Source: CAILZL01 sp050248275
GTDB lineage: Bacteria; Pseudomonadota; Gammaproteobacteria; Steroidobacterales; Steroidobacteraceae
Direction: 5' to 3'
Assembly: GCA_050248275.1 (NCBI GenBank)
Contig: JBFWSR010000012.1
Location: 1 to 64,000 of the forward strand
Length of the DNA stretch: 64,000 nucleotides
Shown here: piece by piece, positions 54,601 through 63,301 of the stretch
How positions within the stretch are numbered: position 1 is the stretch's first letter
Layout: each line of letters opens with the position of its first letter
The notes under the pieces: generated by a model
What the model was told of the DNA's origin: nothing
Seen by the model: only the letters and a program-made list of their open reading frames with translations
Database searches by the model: none
Program-made: the position numbers and the translations under genes

Positions 54601-54774
54601 TGCGAGCGGACTTTGCGCTGCTTCACTGCCCCATAACAGCCAATGCGCCTGTTCCGCGTCGGGCACGAACAGCAGATGCAAGCCCGTCGTCACCGGACGC
54701 GTCTCGACATCCGATGTACTGACCGCATCGGCTGGCGCAGCGGTCTGCATGGTATCTGCGACAGGTTCATTCAT
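51661..54774 (-). CDS. SNF2-family DNA helicase/translocase
   Basis: A 1037-residue Swi2/Snf2-type ATPase. The C-terminal 500 residues hold the motor: motif I DDMGLGKTVQLLALLL near 595, motif II ALDEAQFIKN, LTGTPVENHLAELW, motif V LISLKAGGTGLNLTAA, and motif VI DQATDRAYRIGQ. The N-terminal half is a large bacterial SNF2-specific region without a recognised enzyme domain. Such proteins move along DNA and may remodel bound proteins. The ATG at 54774 is preferred to a GTG at 54816. It is the first gene of the SNF2-SWIM-phosphatase-ATP-grasp operon. Divergent from a transporter gene. Confidence 0.93.
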   Translation of the reverse strand: MNEPVADTMQTAAPADAVSTSDVETRPVTTGLHLLFVPDAEQAHWLLWGSEAAQSPLAVLGEPATRVIPDESCAEKTFKLRRVRGYRLPLLEGGVQLAALTQTELSQLPPSVAVWSLAAKLGLELVAREQVLPRVIKHADRQVARWSVVLNLPHDAERVTALAQAFPVAAHALPLTRPDAQADSTVLVWTASALLREFLDTLADQLLRAAQPRSKPRKRSAAVKQIAGMAVSQVPWPQRLQSALLGEDAGFVPEGVQERSVLSDLRDWLQPVSGIAPPLCLCLQLTLPPDDSSEFSLQFAVQKRDDPSVQASAHELFTDGTQAAARLQCDLRMAQEQLLQMLAVAARSFSFIEAELRKPRPEALLLRPRMVYELLQQLGALEQAGIEVQLPEALQPAQQQRLQMSMCIGAGESAARILASGQQLPYRWRASLVDRALTLTDLDELAELRAPLARFHDQWVILDARELAHAHKLLAQGGGTLGMSLALSLALTETITQADSPLRIQVIAQGALGELVAQIRERDAIQELPAPQALQTQLRPYQLRGMSWMAYLTQLGLGACLADDMGLGKTVQLLALLLHRQTERPDDTRPVLLVCPTSVIGNWEREIARFAPNLSVLRHYGVQRIQNAEDFQVAAQGRLVLASYGLMRRDLPWLQDIEFAMVALDEAQFIKNPASATARAARTLQAAERVALTGTPVENHLAELWSIMEFLNPGLLGPRETFRREIAIPVERYGREDVALRLRRMVAPFILRRIKNDPSIMVDLPAKQETKVYCPLTREQAGLYQSAVNESLLEIESADGITRRGRVLALLTALKQICNHPAHYLREQGPLNGRSGKLDRLMEMLEQVLAADDRALIFTQYREMGERLVRALSRLQGKAVPFLHGGVSRAARDEMVRRFQEEPRASRLLVISLKAGGTGLNLTAATEVFHFDRWWNPAVEDQATDRAYRIGQQRNVQVYKLLCAGTVEEKIDQMLEAKRDLAARVVTQGESWITELDNHELRELFALAPNTVVADAPDTDEPEEPLVPARKRRAVTS

Positions 54775-54883
54775 GAACGACTCAGTCACCTGAATAAATA
54801 ACAATCGACTCAGCACAACGACCTGCGATCATGCAGCAAGCCGTGATAACACATCTACTCTAACGGTAGACTGTCGCCCCTCA

Positions 54884-56209
54884 ATGCCGCTGAGACAAGC
54901 AATGCACAGCCAATCCGAGACCAAGCTCACTAATCGCATTCTGATCGGACTCGCGCTGGGCCTGCTGGCGGCCATCATCACCCTGCTTGCCGGGAAAGCC
55001 GTGCCTGGTTTATTGGAGTTTGCCCGCAATCTGGCCACACAGGTGCTGGATCCGTTTAGCCAAATCTTCCTGCGCCTGCTGTTCTTCGTGGTATTGCCGC
55101 TGGTGTTTTGCTCACTGACCTCCGGCATGTTGCATCTGGGTGAATTACGGCATCTGGGCCCGCTGGCCGCCCGCACCTTCACCCTGTTCGCACTCAACAT
55201 GAGCATTGCCGTGCTGCTGGGTCTGTTGATGATGAATACCCTGCAGCCGGGCGGACAGTTGGATGCTGGTACGCAAACTCGCCTGATGACGGAATATGGC
55301 AGCGCCACACAGGGGCACATCAGCAGGCATGCTGAAGCGCCAGCGATGAATTTGAACACGCTGGTGGACATGTTCATGCCGCGCAACCTGTTCGGCGCCT
55401 TCATCGGCAACAGCCGCAGTACGCTCGGCGATGTGCTGCCCTTGATCCTGTTTGCCCTGTTGGTGGGCGCGGCCGGCCTAAACCTGAGCGAGAGCAAACG
55501 GCAACGCCTGCATGCCGGCCTGGATATGGTCAACGAGCTGATGACCGGCATTGTGCATTTCGCACTCAAGCTGGCGCCATATGCCGTGCCGGCATTGATC
55601 TACAGCGCCGTAGTGAAACTCGGCTTTGACATCGTGATTGCGTTGGGACTGTTCGTACTGGGTTGCATGACCATGTTGTTGCTGCATCTGTTCGGCACCA
55701 TGTCGCTATGGCTCAAGCTGTGGACCTTGCGCTCACCACTCGAATTCTTCAACACCATCAAACCGGTGATCGTTACCGCCTTCTCCACCAGCTCCAGCAG
55801 CGCCACGTTGCCTGCCGCATTGACCCTGGCGCGTGATCGACTGCATATCCGTCCCAGCACCGCCGGTTTCGTGCTGCCGCTCGGCACCACCATGAACATG
55901 AGCGGCACTGCACTTTATGAAGGCTGCGTGGTGCTGTTCATTGCGCAAGTATTTGGCGTGGATCTGGGTCTGCTTCAACAACTCACGCTGCTGGGTCTGT
56001 CGGTATTAAGCGCCGTAGCCGTGGCCTCCATTCCCGGCGGCTCCCTGCCCTTGATTGCCGGTTTGCTGGTCTCCTTCAACATTCCGCCCGAAGGCATCGG
56101 CATCATTCTCGGCGTCGATCGCCTGCTCGACATGACCCGCACCATGGTCAATGTCGGCTGCGATCTGGTGACCTGTGCGGTAGTGGATGGCAAGGACAAG
56201 CCTGTATAG
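54884..56209 (+). CDS. Dicarboxylate/amino acid:cation symporter
   Basis: A 441-residue SLC1/DAACS transporter with about eight hydrophobic segments, of the GltP/DctA type. Diagnostic features are the helical hairpin FSTSSSSATLPAAL near residue 305, the FVLPLGTTMNMSGTALYEG motif near 330, and the closing ILGVDRLLDMTRTMVNVGCDL motif near 410. It carries glutamate, aspartate or C4-dicarboxylates with sodium or protons. A second ATG at 54902 is an alternative start. Promoters for this gene and the helicase share the 110-base gap. Confidence 0.95.
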   Translation: MPLRQAMHSQSETKLTNRILIGLALGLLAAIITLLAGKAVPGLLEFARNLATQVLDPFSQIFLRLLFFVVLPLVFCSLTSGMLHLGELRHLGPLAARTFTLFALNMSIAVLLGLLMMNTLQPGGQLDAGTQTRLMTEYGSATQGHISRHAEAPAMNLNTLVDMFMPRNLFGAFIGNSRSTLGDVLPLILFALLVGAAGLNLSESKRQRLHAGLDMVNELMTGIVHFALKLAPYAVPALIYSAVVKLGFDIVIALGLFVLGCMTMLLLHLFGTMSLWLKLWTLRSPLEFFNTIKPVIVTAFSTSSSSATLPAALTLARDRLHIRPSTAGFVLPLGTTMNMSGTALYEGCVVLFIAQVFGVDLGLLQQLTLLGLSVLSAVAVASIPGGSLPLIAGLLVSFNIPPEGIGIILGVDRLLDMTRTMVNVGCDLVTCAVVDGKDKPV

Positions 56210-56332
56210 GAGCCGCATCCATCACGACAATGGGAGGTACTGGCATAAAAACGCCAACAACTCTTGCAACGACACCTGCAAGCTGCTGGGATGCGCGTCG
56301 CAGCCTGCCAAACCACACCACAGAGGTGACCC

Positions 56333-57211
56333 ATGTGCGATGACCACTCCATTGACGACATGATCAACCACTTGCGCCGCTCAGGCGAGCTGAGTCGGCG
56401 ACACTTCGGTGCACTGTCGCTGGGCGCCAGCCTGACAATGTTGTTGCCGCGCGCGGCAAATGCGCTTGCAGTGACCGAAACCAATGTTGAAATCAACACA
56501 CCGGATGGCATTGCCGATGCCTACTTCGTCCATCCTGCCAGCGGCACCCATCCCGGTGTGTTGATCTGGCCTGACGCTTTTGGCCTGCGCCCGGCGTTTC
56601 AACAGATGGGCAAGCGACTGGCGGAATCAGGCTACTCGGTACTCGTGCCCAATCCTTTTTATCGCAGTGGAAAAGCGCCGTTGTTTCCGGCGGGCGCCTC
56701 CTTTGAAGATCCGGAAATGCGCAAGATGGTCATGGCAGCCATGTCCACGCTCAGTCCAGAAACCCATGTGACCGATGCCAAAGCCTTCGTGAACTTCCTG
56801 GATAGCCAGCTCGCAGTGGACAAGAAACGCAAAATGGGCACCACCGGTTATTGCATGGGTGGCCCCATCACCCTGTACACCGCGGCCACCTTCCCTGGGC
56901 GCATCGGCGCCGGCGCCTCCTTCCACGGCGGCAGACTGGTCACCGACAAACCCGACAGCCCGCACCTGCTGGTGCCGAAGATAAAAGCGCAGTATCTGTT
57001 CGCCATCGCCGAAAACGATGACATGAAGCAACCCGAAGCCAAGGACGTACTGCGCGCAGCCTTCGCCAAAGCGCGGCTGCCCGCAGAGATCGAAGTCTAC
57101 GCAGGAACGTTGCACGGCTGGTGCCCGCCCGATGCAGCCGTCTATAACGAAGCCCAGGCCGAGAAGGCATGGAGCCGGCTGCTGGCGTTGTTCAAGAAGG
57201 CGCTGGTGTAG
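56333..57211 (+). CDS. Tat-exported dienelactone hydrolase-like protein
   Basis: A 292-residue protein with a twin-arginine leader (SRRHFGALSLGASL, about residues 21-34) and a dienelactone hydrolase fold. Catalytic Cys lies in GTTGYCMGGPITLYTAA, Asp in AENDDM, and His in LHGWCPP. Exported dienelactone hydrolase-like proteins are often of unknown substrate. GAGGTGA precedes the ATG. The gene is isolated, followed by an EamA transporter gene. Confidence 0.88.
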   Translation: MCDDHSIDDMINHLRRSGELSRRHFGALSLGASLTMLLPRAANALAVTETNVEINTPDGIADAYFVHPASGTHPGVLIWPDAFGLRPAFQQMGKRLAESGYSVLVPNPFYRSGKAPLFPAGASFEDPEMRKMVMAAMSTLSPETHVTDAKAFVNFLDSQLAVDKKRKMGTTGYCMGGPITLYTAATFPGRIGAGASFHGGRLVTDKPDSPHLLVPKIKAQYLFAIAENDDMKQPEAKDVLRAAFAKARLPAEIEVYAGTLHGWCPPDAAVYNEAQAEKAWSRLLALFKKALV

Positions 57212-57244
57212 CAGATTCTTCAGCAGCGGCCGAGGAAAATGCCC

Positions 57245-58108
57245 ATGTCGAATGCACGCATAGTGGGCCTAACCACGCTGGCCATGCTTGCATTCGCGGG
57301 AAATTCATTGCTCTGCCGGATTGCGTTGCAACACGCCAGTATTGATGCGGCCAGCTTTACCACCATCCGATTGGTTTCAGGCGCATTGATTCTCTGGCTG
57401 ATTACAGGAAGGAATCCCGCGAGCAAGCGCAGTCATGGCGGCAACTGGGCATCTGCTGCTGCCTTGTTCGCGTATGCAGCCGGCTTTTCCTTTGCCTATG
57501 TAAATCTGCCGGCGGCAACCGGTGCACTGCTGCTCTTTGGCGCAGTCCAGACCACCATGATCGGCTATGGTCTCTGGAGCGGAGAACGTCTGGCAGGACT
57601 GCAGTTGGTCGGACTCGCGCTTGCATGCGGCGGGATTGTCGGTCTTTTGTTGCCCGGCATTTCGGCGCCGCCGATTTTCAGCGCAGCATTGATGCTCGGC
57701 GCTGGTGTGGCATGGGGCATCTATTCTTTGCGCGGCAGGCGCACCACAGACCCCATCCACGTGACAGCGGGAAATTTTCTGCGGGCTGTGCCGATGGCGG
57801 TTGTTCTGAGCGTATTAACCATCAACAGCGCATCGGTGGACCATGCCGGGCTCTGGTATGCGGTTACGTCTGGGGCAATCACATCGGGAATGGGTTACGC
57901 ACTTTGGTATACGGCTCTACCGGCTTTAAAAGCCACCCATGCCGCGATAATACAGCTCAGCGTTCCGGTCATCGCAGCCGTGGGTGGAATTGCATTTATT
58001 GGCGAGCCCATCACCCTTCATTTCATATCTGCATCCGTGGCCATTCTGGGCGGGATTTCCCTGACGGTTTGTAAAAAAGAGACGCACATCCGACACATGC
58101 CTGATTGA
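57245..58108 (+). CDS. EamA/DMT family transporter
   Basis: A 287-residue membrane protein with about ten transmembrane helices in two EamA repeats. The N-terminal helix starts MSNARIVGLTTLAMLAFAGN, and TTIRLVSGALILW, AATGALLLFGAVQTTMIGY and the second-repeat pattern AAIIQLSVPVIAAVGGIAFIGEP are typical. It exports metabolites or drugs of unknown identity. GAGGA lies 8 bases before the ATG at 57245; an ATG two codons upstream is too close to it. It starts 33 bases after the hydrolase gene. Confidence 0.92.
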   Translation: MSNARIVGLTTLAMLAFAGNSLLCRIALQHASIDAASFTTIRLVSGALILWLITGRNPASKRSHGGNWASAAALFAYAAGFSFAYVNLPAATGALLLFGAVQTTMIGYGLWSGERLAGLQLVGLALACGGIVGLLLPGISAPPIFSAALMLGAGVAWGIYSLRGRRTTDPIHVTAGNFLRAVPMAVVLSVLTINSASVDHAGLWYAVTSGAITSGMGYALWYTALPALKATHAAIIQLSVPVIAAVGGIAFIGEPITLHFISASVAILGGISLTVCKKETHIRHMPD

Positions 58109-58229
58109 CTATGACACTCGTGAGGTTGATACCGCCCGACCTGCTTCTCGTACTCATTTACAGATATGGCGCTGCATACCTGCTGAAAACAGGTTCAATT
58201 ACATAGCTGAAAACGCAACTTCTATTGGC

Positions 58230-59684
58230 TCATAACCAATAATTGAACAAGCGGCTGAATGACTCTTTGATCCTGTCCTTGAAGGGACGCTTACGCCAGT
58301 CCTTCAGGGATATTTCCCGAGATTTCATAGAATCAGCCAGGAATATTTGCTGCATTCGTTCGGCCAGCGACTCGCTGATGATGACAGCCGTTATTTCGTT
58401 GTTATGCAGAAAGCTTCGGTAGTCCAGATTGGCGGAGCCGATTACGGACAAACTGTTGTCGATGAGCGCGGTTTTTGCGTGCAGCAATGCATCGGTGACT
58501 TCAAACAGACGCACCCCACCTTCCAGCAATTTTGTATAACCAGCTCTGGCAGCATGAAATACCAGCGTGGAATCTGTAAATCCGGGCAACAAAATCCGGA
58601 CATCGACTCCCCGTCTGACCGCGGCGATCAAGGCATCCCGCAAATCTTCCGGCGGTGAAAAGTAGGCCTGTGTAATCCAGATACGTCTGGAAGCATTATC
58701 AATCGCAGCCAGATAGGAAGTATAAATTGCCTCATCGCGCTGTTTGACGCCTGTGCTGGCGACTGCCGACACAATGTCCGTACCGATTTCGGCCAACATT
58801 GGAAAGTACTTGCCGCTGTCGTTAGCCACCTGTCCACCCAGCCCCACCCACGTTTCAAAAAACAGGGCTTGAAACATGCGTACTGCCGGTCCTTCAATCT
58901 GGGCATGCGTGTCGCGCCAACCTTCATCCATACCCCGTTCCGGACCGGGACGCAATACAGAGCCAGAAGAATAAGTACTGCTGATATTGAGTCCGCCGGT
59001 GAACGCAACTTTGCCGTCGATCACCAGCAGTTTTCGATGATCACGATTATTGTAGCGCCACGGCAAAGTGCGCAGCGGAGTCAAGGGATGAAACGCCTCA
59101 ACCTGTACGCCGGCCTGCCGCATGCGCTCGAACATTTCACTGGCTGAAGTCGCACTGCCGAGCGCGTCGAAAATCACCCGTACTTCCACTCCCTGACGCG
59201 CCTTTTCCGCGAGCAACCCGGCAAAGTCCTGCCCCAGTTTGTCGTCCGCAAAAATATAGGTTTCCACATGGATACTGCTATGAGCACGATCGATATGCTG
59301 ACGGATATGAGCAAATGTTTCAGGACCATCAACCAATACCCTGACCTTATTGCCAAGCAGAAACGGCGAACGGGTTTCACGGCGAACGGCATCTGCCAAC
59401 TTATCGACTTCCGTACGCGCCTCACTTGTCGCAGCGCCGGAGATATTCTGAATGACATGGCTTGCAGTCGCTTCATTGAGCCGTCGGCCATTTCCCAACA
59501 CGGGAGAAGCAACTTTTTGTGAGTCATCGCTGACATTTGGCAGACTGGCGCATGCCGATATGACACTTACTCCAATAATTGATAGGAGGACAGCAATTCT
59601 CTTTACGGAACACTTCGCATTGCAGGACAGCTGCAGCCATCCTGCATGATGAAATGAATGGCTGACTGGCAAACCACTCTTCAT
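58230..59684 (-). CDS. Phospholipase D-family cardiolipin synthase-like lipoprotein
   Basis: A 484-residue protein with two HKD (HxKxxxxD) motifs, HRKLLVID near residue 215 and HAKTALID near 400, each with an adjacent conserved Gly-Gly or Asn residue (FTGGLN, IGSANLD). A lipobox-like segment ISACASLP occurs at about residue 45 after a hydrophobic stretch, so the protein is probably anchored on the membrane. It resembles cardiolipin synthases of the ClsA/ClsC group. The start at 59684 gives a 28-residue segment before the hydrophobic region, longer than a usual signal; no better start is present. Confidence 0.88.
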   Translation of the reverse strand: MKSGLPVSHSFHHAGWLQLSCNAKCSVKRIAVLLSIIGVSVISACASLPNVSDDSQKVASPVLGNGRRLNEATASHVIQNISGAATSEARTEVDKLADAVRRETRSPFLLGNKVRVLVDGPETFAHIRQHIDRAHSSIHVETYIFADDKLGQDFAGLLAEKARQGVEVRVIFDALGSATSASEMFERMRQAGVQVEAFHPLTPLRTLPWRYNNRDHRKLLVIDGKVAFTGGLNISSTYSSGSVLRPGPERGMDEGWRDTHAQIEGPAVRMFQALFFETWVGLGGQVANDSGKYFPMLAEIGTDIVSAVASTGVKQRDEAIYTSYLAAIDNASRRIWITQAYFSPPEDLRDALIAAVRRGVDVRILLPGFTDSTLVFHAARAGYTKLLEGGVRLFEVTDALLHAKTALIDNSLSVIGSANLDYRSFLHNNEITAVIISESLAERMQQIFLADSMKSREISLKDWRKRPFKDRIKESFSRLFNYWL

Positions 59685-59710
59685 TGGCGGATTTTATAGC
59701 CGATTTACGA

Positions 59711-59953
59711 CTATTTTTTCAGCTCTTCGACCGCATCATGGGTACCCTCTCGTACATCGTCCACGGCATCGTCCACTTTGCTGGAGAGCGATTCCTTGCC
59801 GTTTTTGGCCGTATTGATCGCTTCGTCCACTTCTTCTCCGGCACGTTCAAGAGGCCCCTTCTCCTTGCATGCCGACAAACCAACCCCCAAGACCAAAATA
59901 CACAGCAAGGAAAAGGCAGACAGTTTTTTTGATGCCAAATTAGTTATCGTCAT
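59711..59953 (-). CDS. Small lipoprotein, helical
   Basis: An 80-residue protein with a signal ending in the lipobox GVGLSAC (Cys about residue 29) and then a charged helical repeat (GEEVDEAINTAKNG, SSKVDDAVDDVREG, THDAVEELKK). Similar small lipoproteins occur near stress operons. ATG 59953 follows GGGAGAA at 7 bases; an in-frame ATG two codons upstream is too close. It is upstream of the phospholipase gene on the same strand. Confidence 0.8.
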   Translation of the reverse strand: MTITNLASKKLSAFSLLCILVLGVGLSACKEKGPLERAGEEVDEAINTAKNGKESLSSKVDDAVDDVREGTHDAVEELKK

Positions 59954-60292
59954 GTTCATTCTCCCGCTATTCAGGTAAAGGAATTATTCAGCATCTGTGC
60001 GGATCAATAATGCAAGCAAGTGCCGCATGACCATGTAGGCGCGCTCCTATAAATTAATTTCCATTCTCCGAATAAAAAACAAAGCAAAACCGCGATGTCA
60101 GATTATTCCTACATTTTATTCACTCAGATGCCTACAGCCGCAATATAGTACTTGAAATGCAAACTAACAGATTTTTAGGCAAAATCATCCCCGACTCTCT
60201 TATACATACGTTGCAAGAGCGAGCATCCGGTCATGCAGTATCCTGTTAATAATCCCGGCGTTTCACACCCTCCATCACGGCGCAACACGACC
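59954..60292. other. Divergent promoter region before the response regulator
   Basis: A 339-base gap between the lipoprotein gene (minus) and the response regulator gene (plus). It is AT-rich and contains no recognised operator or hairpin of note. The promoters of both must lie here but no confident boxes were identified. Confidence 0.5.
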
Positions 60293-60925
60293 ATGGCAAA
60301 AATACTTCTGGCTGACGACCATGCCATTGTAAGAAAAGGTTTGACGCAATTGCTGGTGGAAGATCGAGCTGTCTTCGAGGTCGGCGAGGCGGCTTCCGGC
60401 CGGGATACATTGAATATGCTGCGCCAGGAAAAATGGGATCTGCTGGTATTGGACATCAACATGCCAGATCGCAGCGGCATAGACATACTCCGGCAGATAC
60501 ATGCTTCATACCCAGAAGTAAAAGTGCTGATTCTCAGCGGCTTTCCGGAAAGACAATACGCGGTGAATGTCTTAAGGGCTGGCGCCAGTGGCTACCTGAA
60601 CAAGGAAATGGCGCCGGAAGAACTGTTAACCGCAGTAAAGACCGTTCTGTCCGGCCGCCGCTATGTAAGCGCCGCTCTCGCCGAACTATTGGTGAACGAA
60701 CTGGATAGCGACTCCGAAAAGCCAGCGCACTCACAACTTTCAGAACGCGAGTTTCAGATTTTTTGCAAGCTGGCAGCCGGCTCATCAGTATCGGCGATCG
60801 GTGCAGAGCTGTGCCTATCGGTAAAAACAGTCAGCACCTATCGCTCACGATTGATGGAGAAGATGGGTTTCAAAAGCAATGCCGATATCACCGCGTACGC
60901 ATTGCGAAATCAATTGATCAATTGA
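60293..60925 (+). CDS. NarL/FixJ-family response regulator
   Basis: A 210-residue DNA-binding regulator. The receiver domain (1-120) has acidic DDHAIVRKG, the phospho-acceptor LLVLDINMPDRSG (Asp about 54), and the ILSGF and NKEMAPEEL switch regions. The LuxR-type helix-turn-helix is in SEREFQIFCKLAAGSSVSAIGAELCLSVKTVSTYRSRLM at about 145-190 (only parts quoted). An upstream in-frame ATG at 60233 adds an unrelated head, so 60293 is used. It is likely driven by the histidine kinase on the opposite strand 500 bases away. Confidence 0.92.
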   Translation: MAKILLADDHAIVRKGLTQLLVEDRAVFEVGEAASGRDTLNMLRQEKWDLLVLDINMPDRSGIDILRQIHASYPEVKVLILSGFPERQYAVNVLRAGASGYLNKEMAPEELLTAVKTVLSGRRYVSAALAELLVNELDSDSEKPAHSQLSEREFQIFCKLAAGSSVSAIGAELCLSVKTVSTYRSRLMEKMGFKSNADITAYALRNQLIN

Positions 60926-61015
60926 TGAAACGGCATGAATGCTTTGTAAAACCACTTGAAACACCATGACTATGGAAATACTTGTCCGCGTAATTTTTAA
61001 GATGATGATGATGAC

Positions 61016-61423
61016 ATGCATATAGAAATGACAGATAAGCCATTTACCGTGCTCCTAGTGGAAGACTCCCCATTATTATCGGATCGAATTATGGAATTGC
61101 TGTCCGCCATGCCCGGCATCACCCCACTGGTTGCAGTCGACACGGAGGCCGCCGCCATTGCCGCCATAGAAACGCAAAACCCCGATGCAATTCTGCTTGA
61201 TTTAAGTCTGAAGCAAGGAACGGGTTTTGGCGTCATGCGGCACATCAACCGTCTGTCAGACAAACAACCAGCAGTCATAGTGATCAGTAATTATGCGTTA
61301 CCGCAGTACCGGAAAGAGGCGAAATTTCTGGGGGCGAAATTTTTTCTGGACAAGAGCCAGGACCTGGATCTTATTCCAGAAACGCTGAACGCATTGAAAC
61401 AAAAACAGGAACAAACTTTGTAA
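61016..61423 (+). CDS. Response regulator receiver-only protein
   Basis: A 135-residue single receiver domain. It shows VLLVEDSPLLSDRIMELL, the phosphorylation site AILLDLSLKQGTGFG (Asp about 61), and the conserved Lys near LDKSQD. It has no output domain, so it probably works by protein contact or phosphotransfer. It is 90 bases after the NarL-type regulator and stops 39 bases before the end of the histidine kinase gene on the opposite strand. Confidence 0.9.
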   Translation: MHIEMTDKPFTVLLVEDSPLLSDRIMELLSAMPGITPLVAVDTEAAAIAAIETQNPDAILLDLSLKQGTGFGVMRHINRLSDKQPAVIVISNYALPQYRKEAKFLGAKFFLDKSQDLDLIPETLNALKQKQEQTL

Positions 61424-61462
61424 ATTACGATACCCCGGGAATTACTGAGTAAACTGTCATCT

Positions 61463-62824
61463 CTACGACTTGTTCATCGACTGCTGCGGCACACATGCAA
61501 TCACCCTGGTCCCGTTTGGAACCACCGGCTCGACATGGAAGGTTCCACCGACCGCTTGTATCCGATACTTCATACTCAGCATGCCATGGGAACCAATCCG
61601 TTTTTCGGCATTATCGGGAAGGCCTATACCATTGTCCTCAATGGCCAGTACCAGAATCCGGTCAGAAACATCAAGACGCATCACCACTGACGTGGCCCTG
61701 GAATGCTTGGCAATATTAAGCAATGCCTCCTGTGCCACACGAAAAACGGCAATGGCGGCTCCAGCATCGAGCCGCGGCTCTTCGACAGGCAAGTCAACAG
61801 TTAATGCCATATTCGCCTGGGTACAGGTCTCCTCCGCCTGCCAGCGTAGCGCAGCCAGCAATCCCATATTGTCCAGCAGCGTGGGACGTAATTCTTCAAT
61901 AACCCGTCTTTTCAGCGAAACGCCTGAAGCCAACGCGCCTTGAATGCGTTGCCAGCGAGACTGTACATCGGCATGGGTAAAATCGAATTTTTTTGCCAAC
62001 TGCACCAGATCCATCTTTATCGCCACCAGCAACCCGCCCAATTCGTCGTGCAGCTCGCGCGCCAACCGCGCCTTCTCGCGCTCGGTGGCATTCAGCATAT
62101 ATTTTGAAAGTTCAGTCAACTCGCGAGTGCGCTCAACAACCAGTTTGTCAAGCATTGCAGCCGCCGAGCTACGCCGCTTGATATCCCGTGTGATCAATAT
62201 GCCGATACCCAGCAGCAACAAAATACTCAGTGCAGAAGTGGCGGCAGAGATATAGCGGTTGATATTGATTTGGTGTTCCAGGTTTTCGATATCTGCATAC
62301 ACTCGTGAACGCTCCCGGCCACGCATGCCTTCCAGCTCCTCACGCAATTGCGCCATCCATAAAAGCCCGATATCGGTTTTTATAAGCCGTACGGCCTCTG
62401 CTTTTCCCCAAGAATGCTTGGCCAGATCGATTGTTGCATGCATCTCATGGAACTTGCTGTCGATAAGCTTACTGGCCTTTGATAAATGAGGCATCTCATC
62501 GAGATCACGCTTACCATACTTTGCCAGCAAGCCATTCAGTACAATTTTTACCTGTGTTTCCGCGCCATCAAAGGGAGCAAGATAGTCGGGATCGCCAGTG
62601 AGCAGAAAACCACGCTGAGCGCTCTCCGCATCCGCATTGGCATAAATCAAATCCGCCAATTCTCGCATGCGTTCCTGCCGGTCACGAATAACAGCGTTCA
62701 GATTCATAACGTATGACCTGCGCTCTTCAGTGACGAAATATGAAACCATCACCATGGCAACGGCCGCCAGCATGGGCATCAATACATAGCGCTTGTCAAA
62801 ACCAGGGAATGAAATTTCCGGCAT
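61463..62824 (-). CDS. CHASE3-type membrane histidine kinase (NarL partner class)
   Basis: A 453-residue sensor kinase. An N-terminal membrane helix (about 15-33) and a second near 200-220 flank a periplasmic CHASE3-like helical sensor domain. The HisKA_3 dimerisation domain has RLARELHDELGGLLVAIKMDLV with the phospho-His in ELHDELGG near 275, and the HATPase has AIEDNGIGLPD and KRIGSHGMLSMKYR. HisKA_3 kinases pair with NarL-type regulators, matching the gene at 60293. GGAG lies 9 bases before the ATG at 62824. It converges on the receiver gene. Confidence 0.92.
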   Translation of the reverse strand: MPEISFPGFDKRYVLMPMLAAVAMVMVSYFVTEERRSYVMNLNAVIRDRQERMRELADLIYANADAESAQRGFLLTGDPDYLAPFDGAETQVKIVLNGLLAKYGKRDLDEMPHLSKASKLIDSKFHEMHATIDLAKHSWGKAEAVRLIKTDIGLLWMAQLREELEGMRGRERSRVYADIENLEHQININRYISAATSALSILLLLGIGILITRDIKRRSSAAAMLDKLVVERTRELTELSKYMLNATEREKARLARELHDELGGLLVAIKMDLVQLAKKFDFTHADVQSRWQRIQGALASGVSLKRRVIEELRPTLLDNMGLLAALRWQAEETCTQANMALTVDLPVEEPRLDAGAAIAVFRVAQEALLNIAKHSRATSVVMRLDVSDRILVLAIEDNGIGLPDNAEKRIGSHGMLSMKYRIQAVGGTFHVEPVVPNGTRVIACVPQQSMNKS

Positions 62825-63058
62825 CAGAAAATGCTCCAAATAAAATTTGCGCTTGAGAAGCAGCAGGAATATTTGCTTGAAACATTAATGGCTATTACTG
62901 CAATAAATCAAACCAGCTTCTCATTGAGGGCTGTCAGCAACATCCTACGCGCTACCCAACTTTACACCGACTGACACGATCGGTAACGAGATTCACACTC
63001 CAACCATGAAATTTAACTTTTTCGGCGGAAGTTACCCATATATTTTGAGGAGATTCGC

Positions 63059-63223
63059 ATGCTGCACTATGCCGTTGTATTTTTTGTCATCGCGCTGATT
63101 GCAGCGCTATTCGGCTTTACAGGTATTGCCGCCGGGGCGGCCGGCATTGCCAAAATTCTGTTCATGGTATTCCTGCTAGTTGCAGTCGTTACTTTTGTAT
63201 TAAGCATTTTGCGCAAGAGTTGA
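63059..63223 (+). CDS. DUF1328 small membrane protein
   Basis: A 54-residue protein with two hydrophobic helices: YAVVFFVIALIAALFGF near the N-terminus and KILFMVFLLVAVVTFVLSI near the C-terminus, joined by the glycine/alanine-rich GIAAGAAGIA segment. This is the DUF1328 (YtjA-like) family, commonly found in stress-response clusters. GAGGAG at 63047-63052 lies 6 bases before the ATG. Too short to stand out among open frames, but length and motif are typical. Confidence 0.9.
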   Translation: MLHYAVVFFVIALIAALFGFTGIAAGAAGIAKILFMVFLLVAVVTFVLSILRKS

Positions 63224-63301
63224 AACCCCATATGCAAAGCCTGTAACTCGGTAAATGCCTCATACCTTACCTCTCTGGTTCCTGACCATTAGGAGAAAAT
63301 C

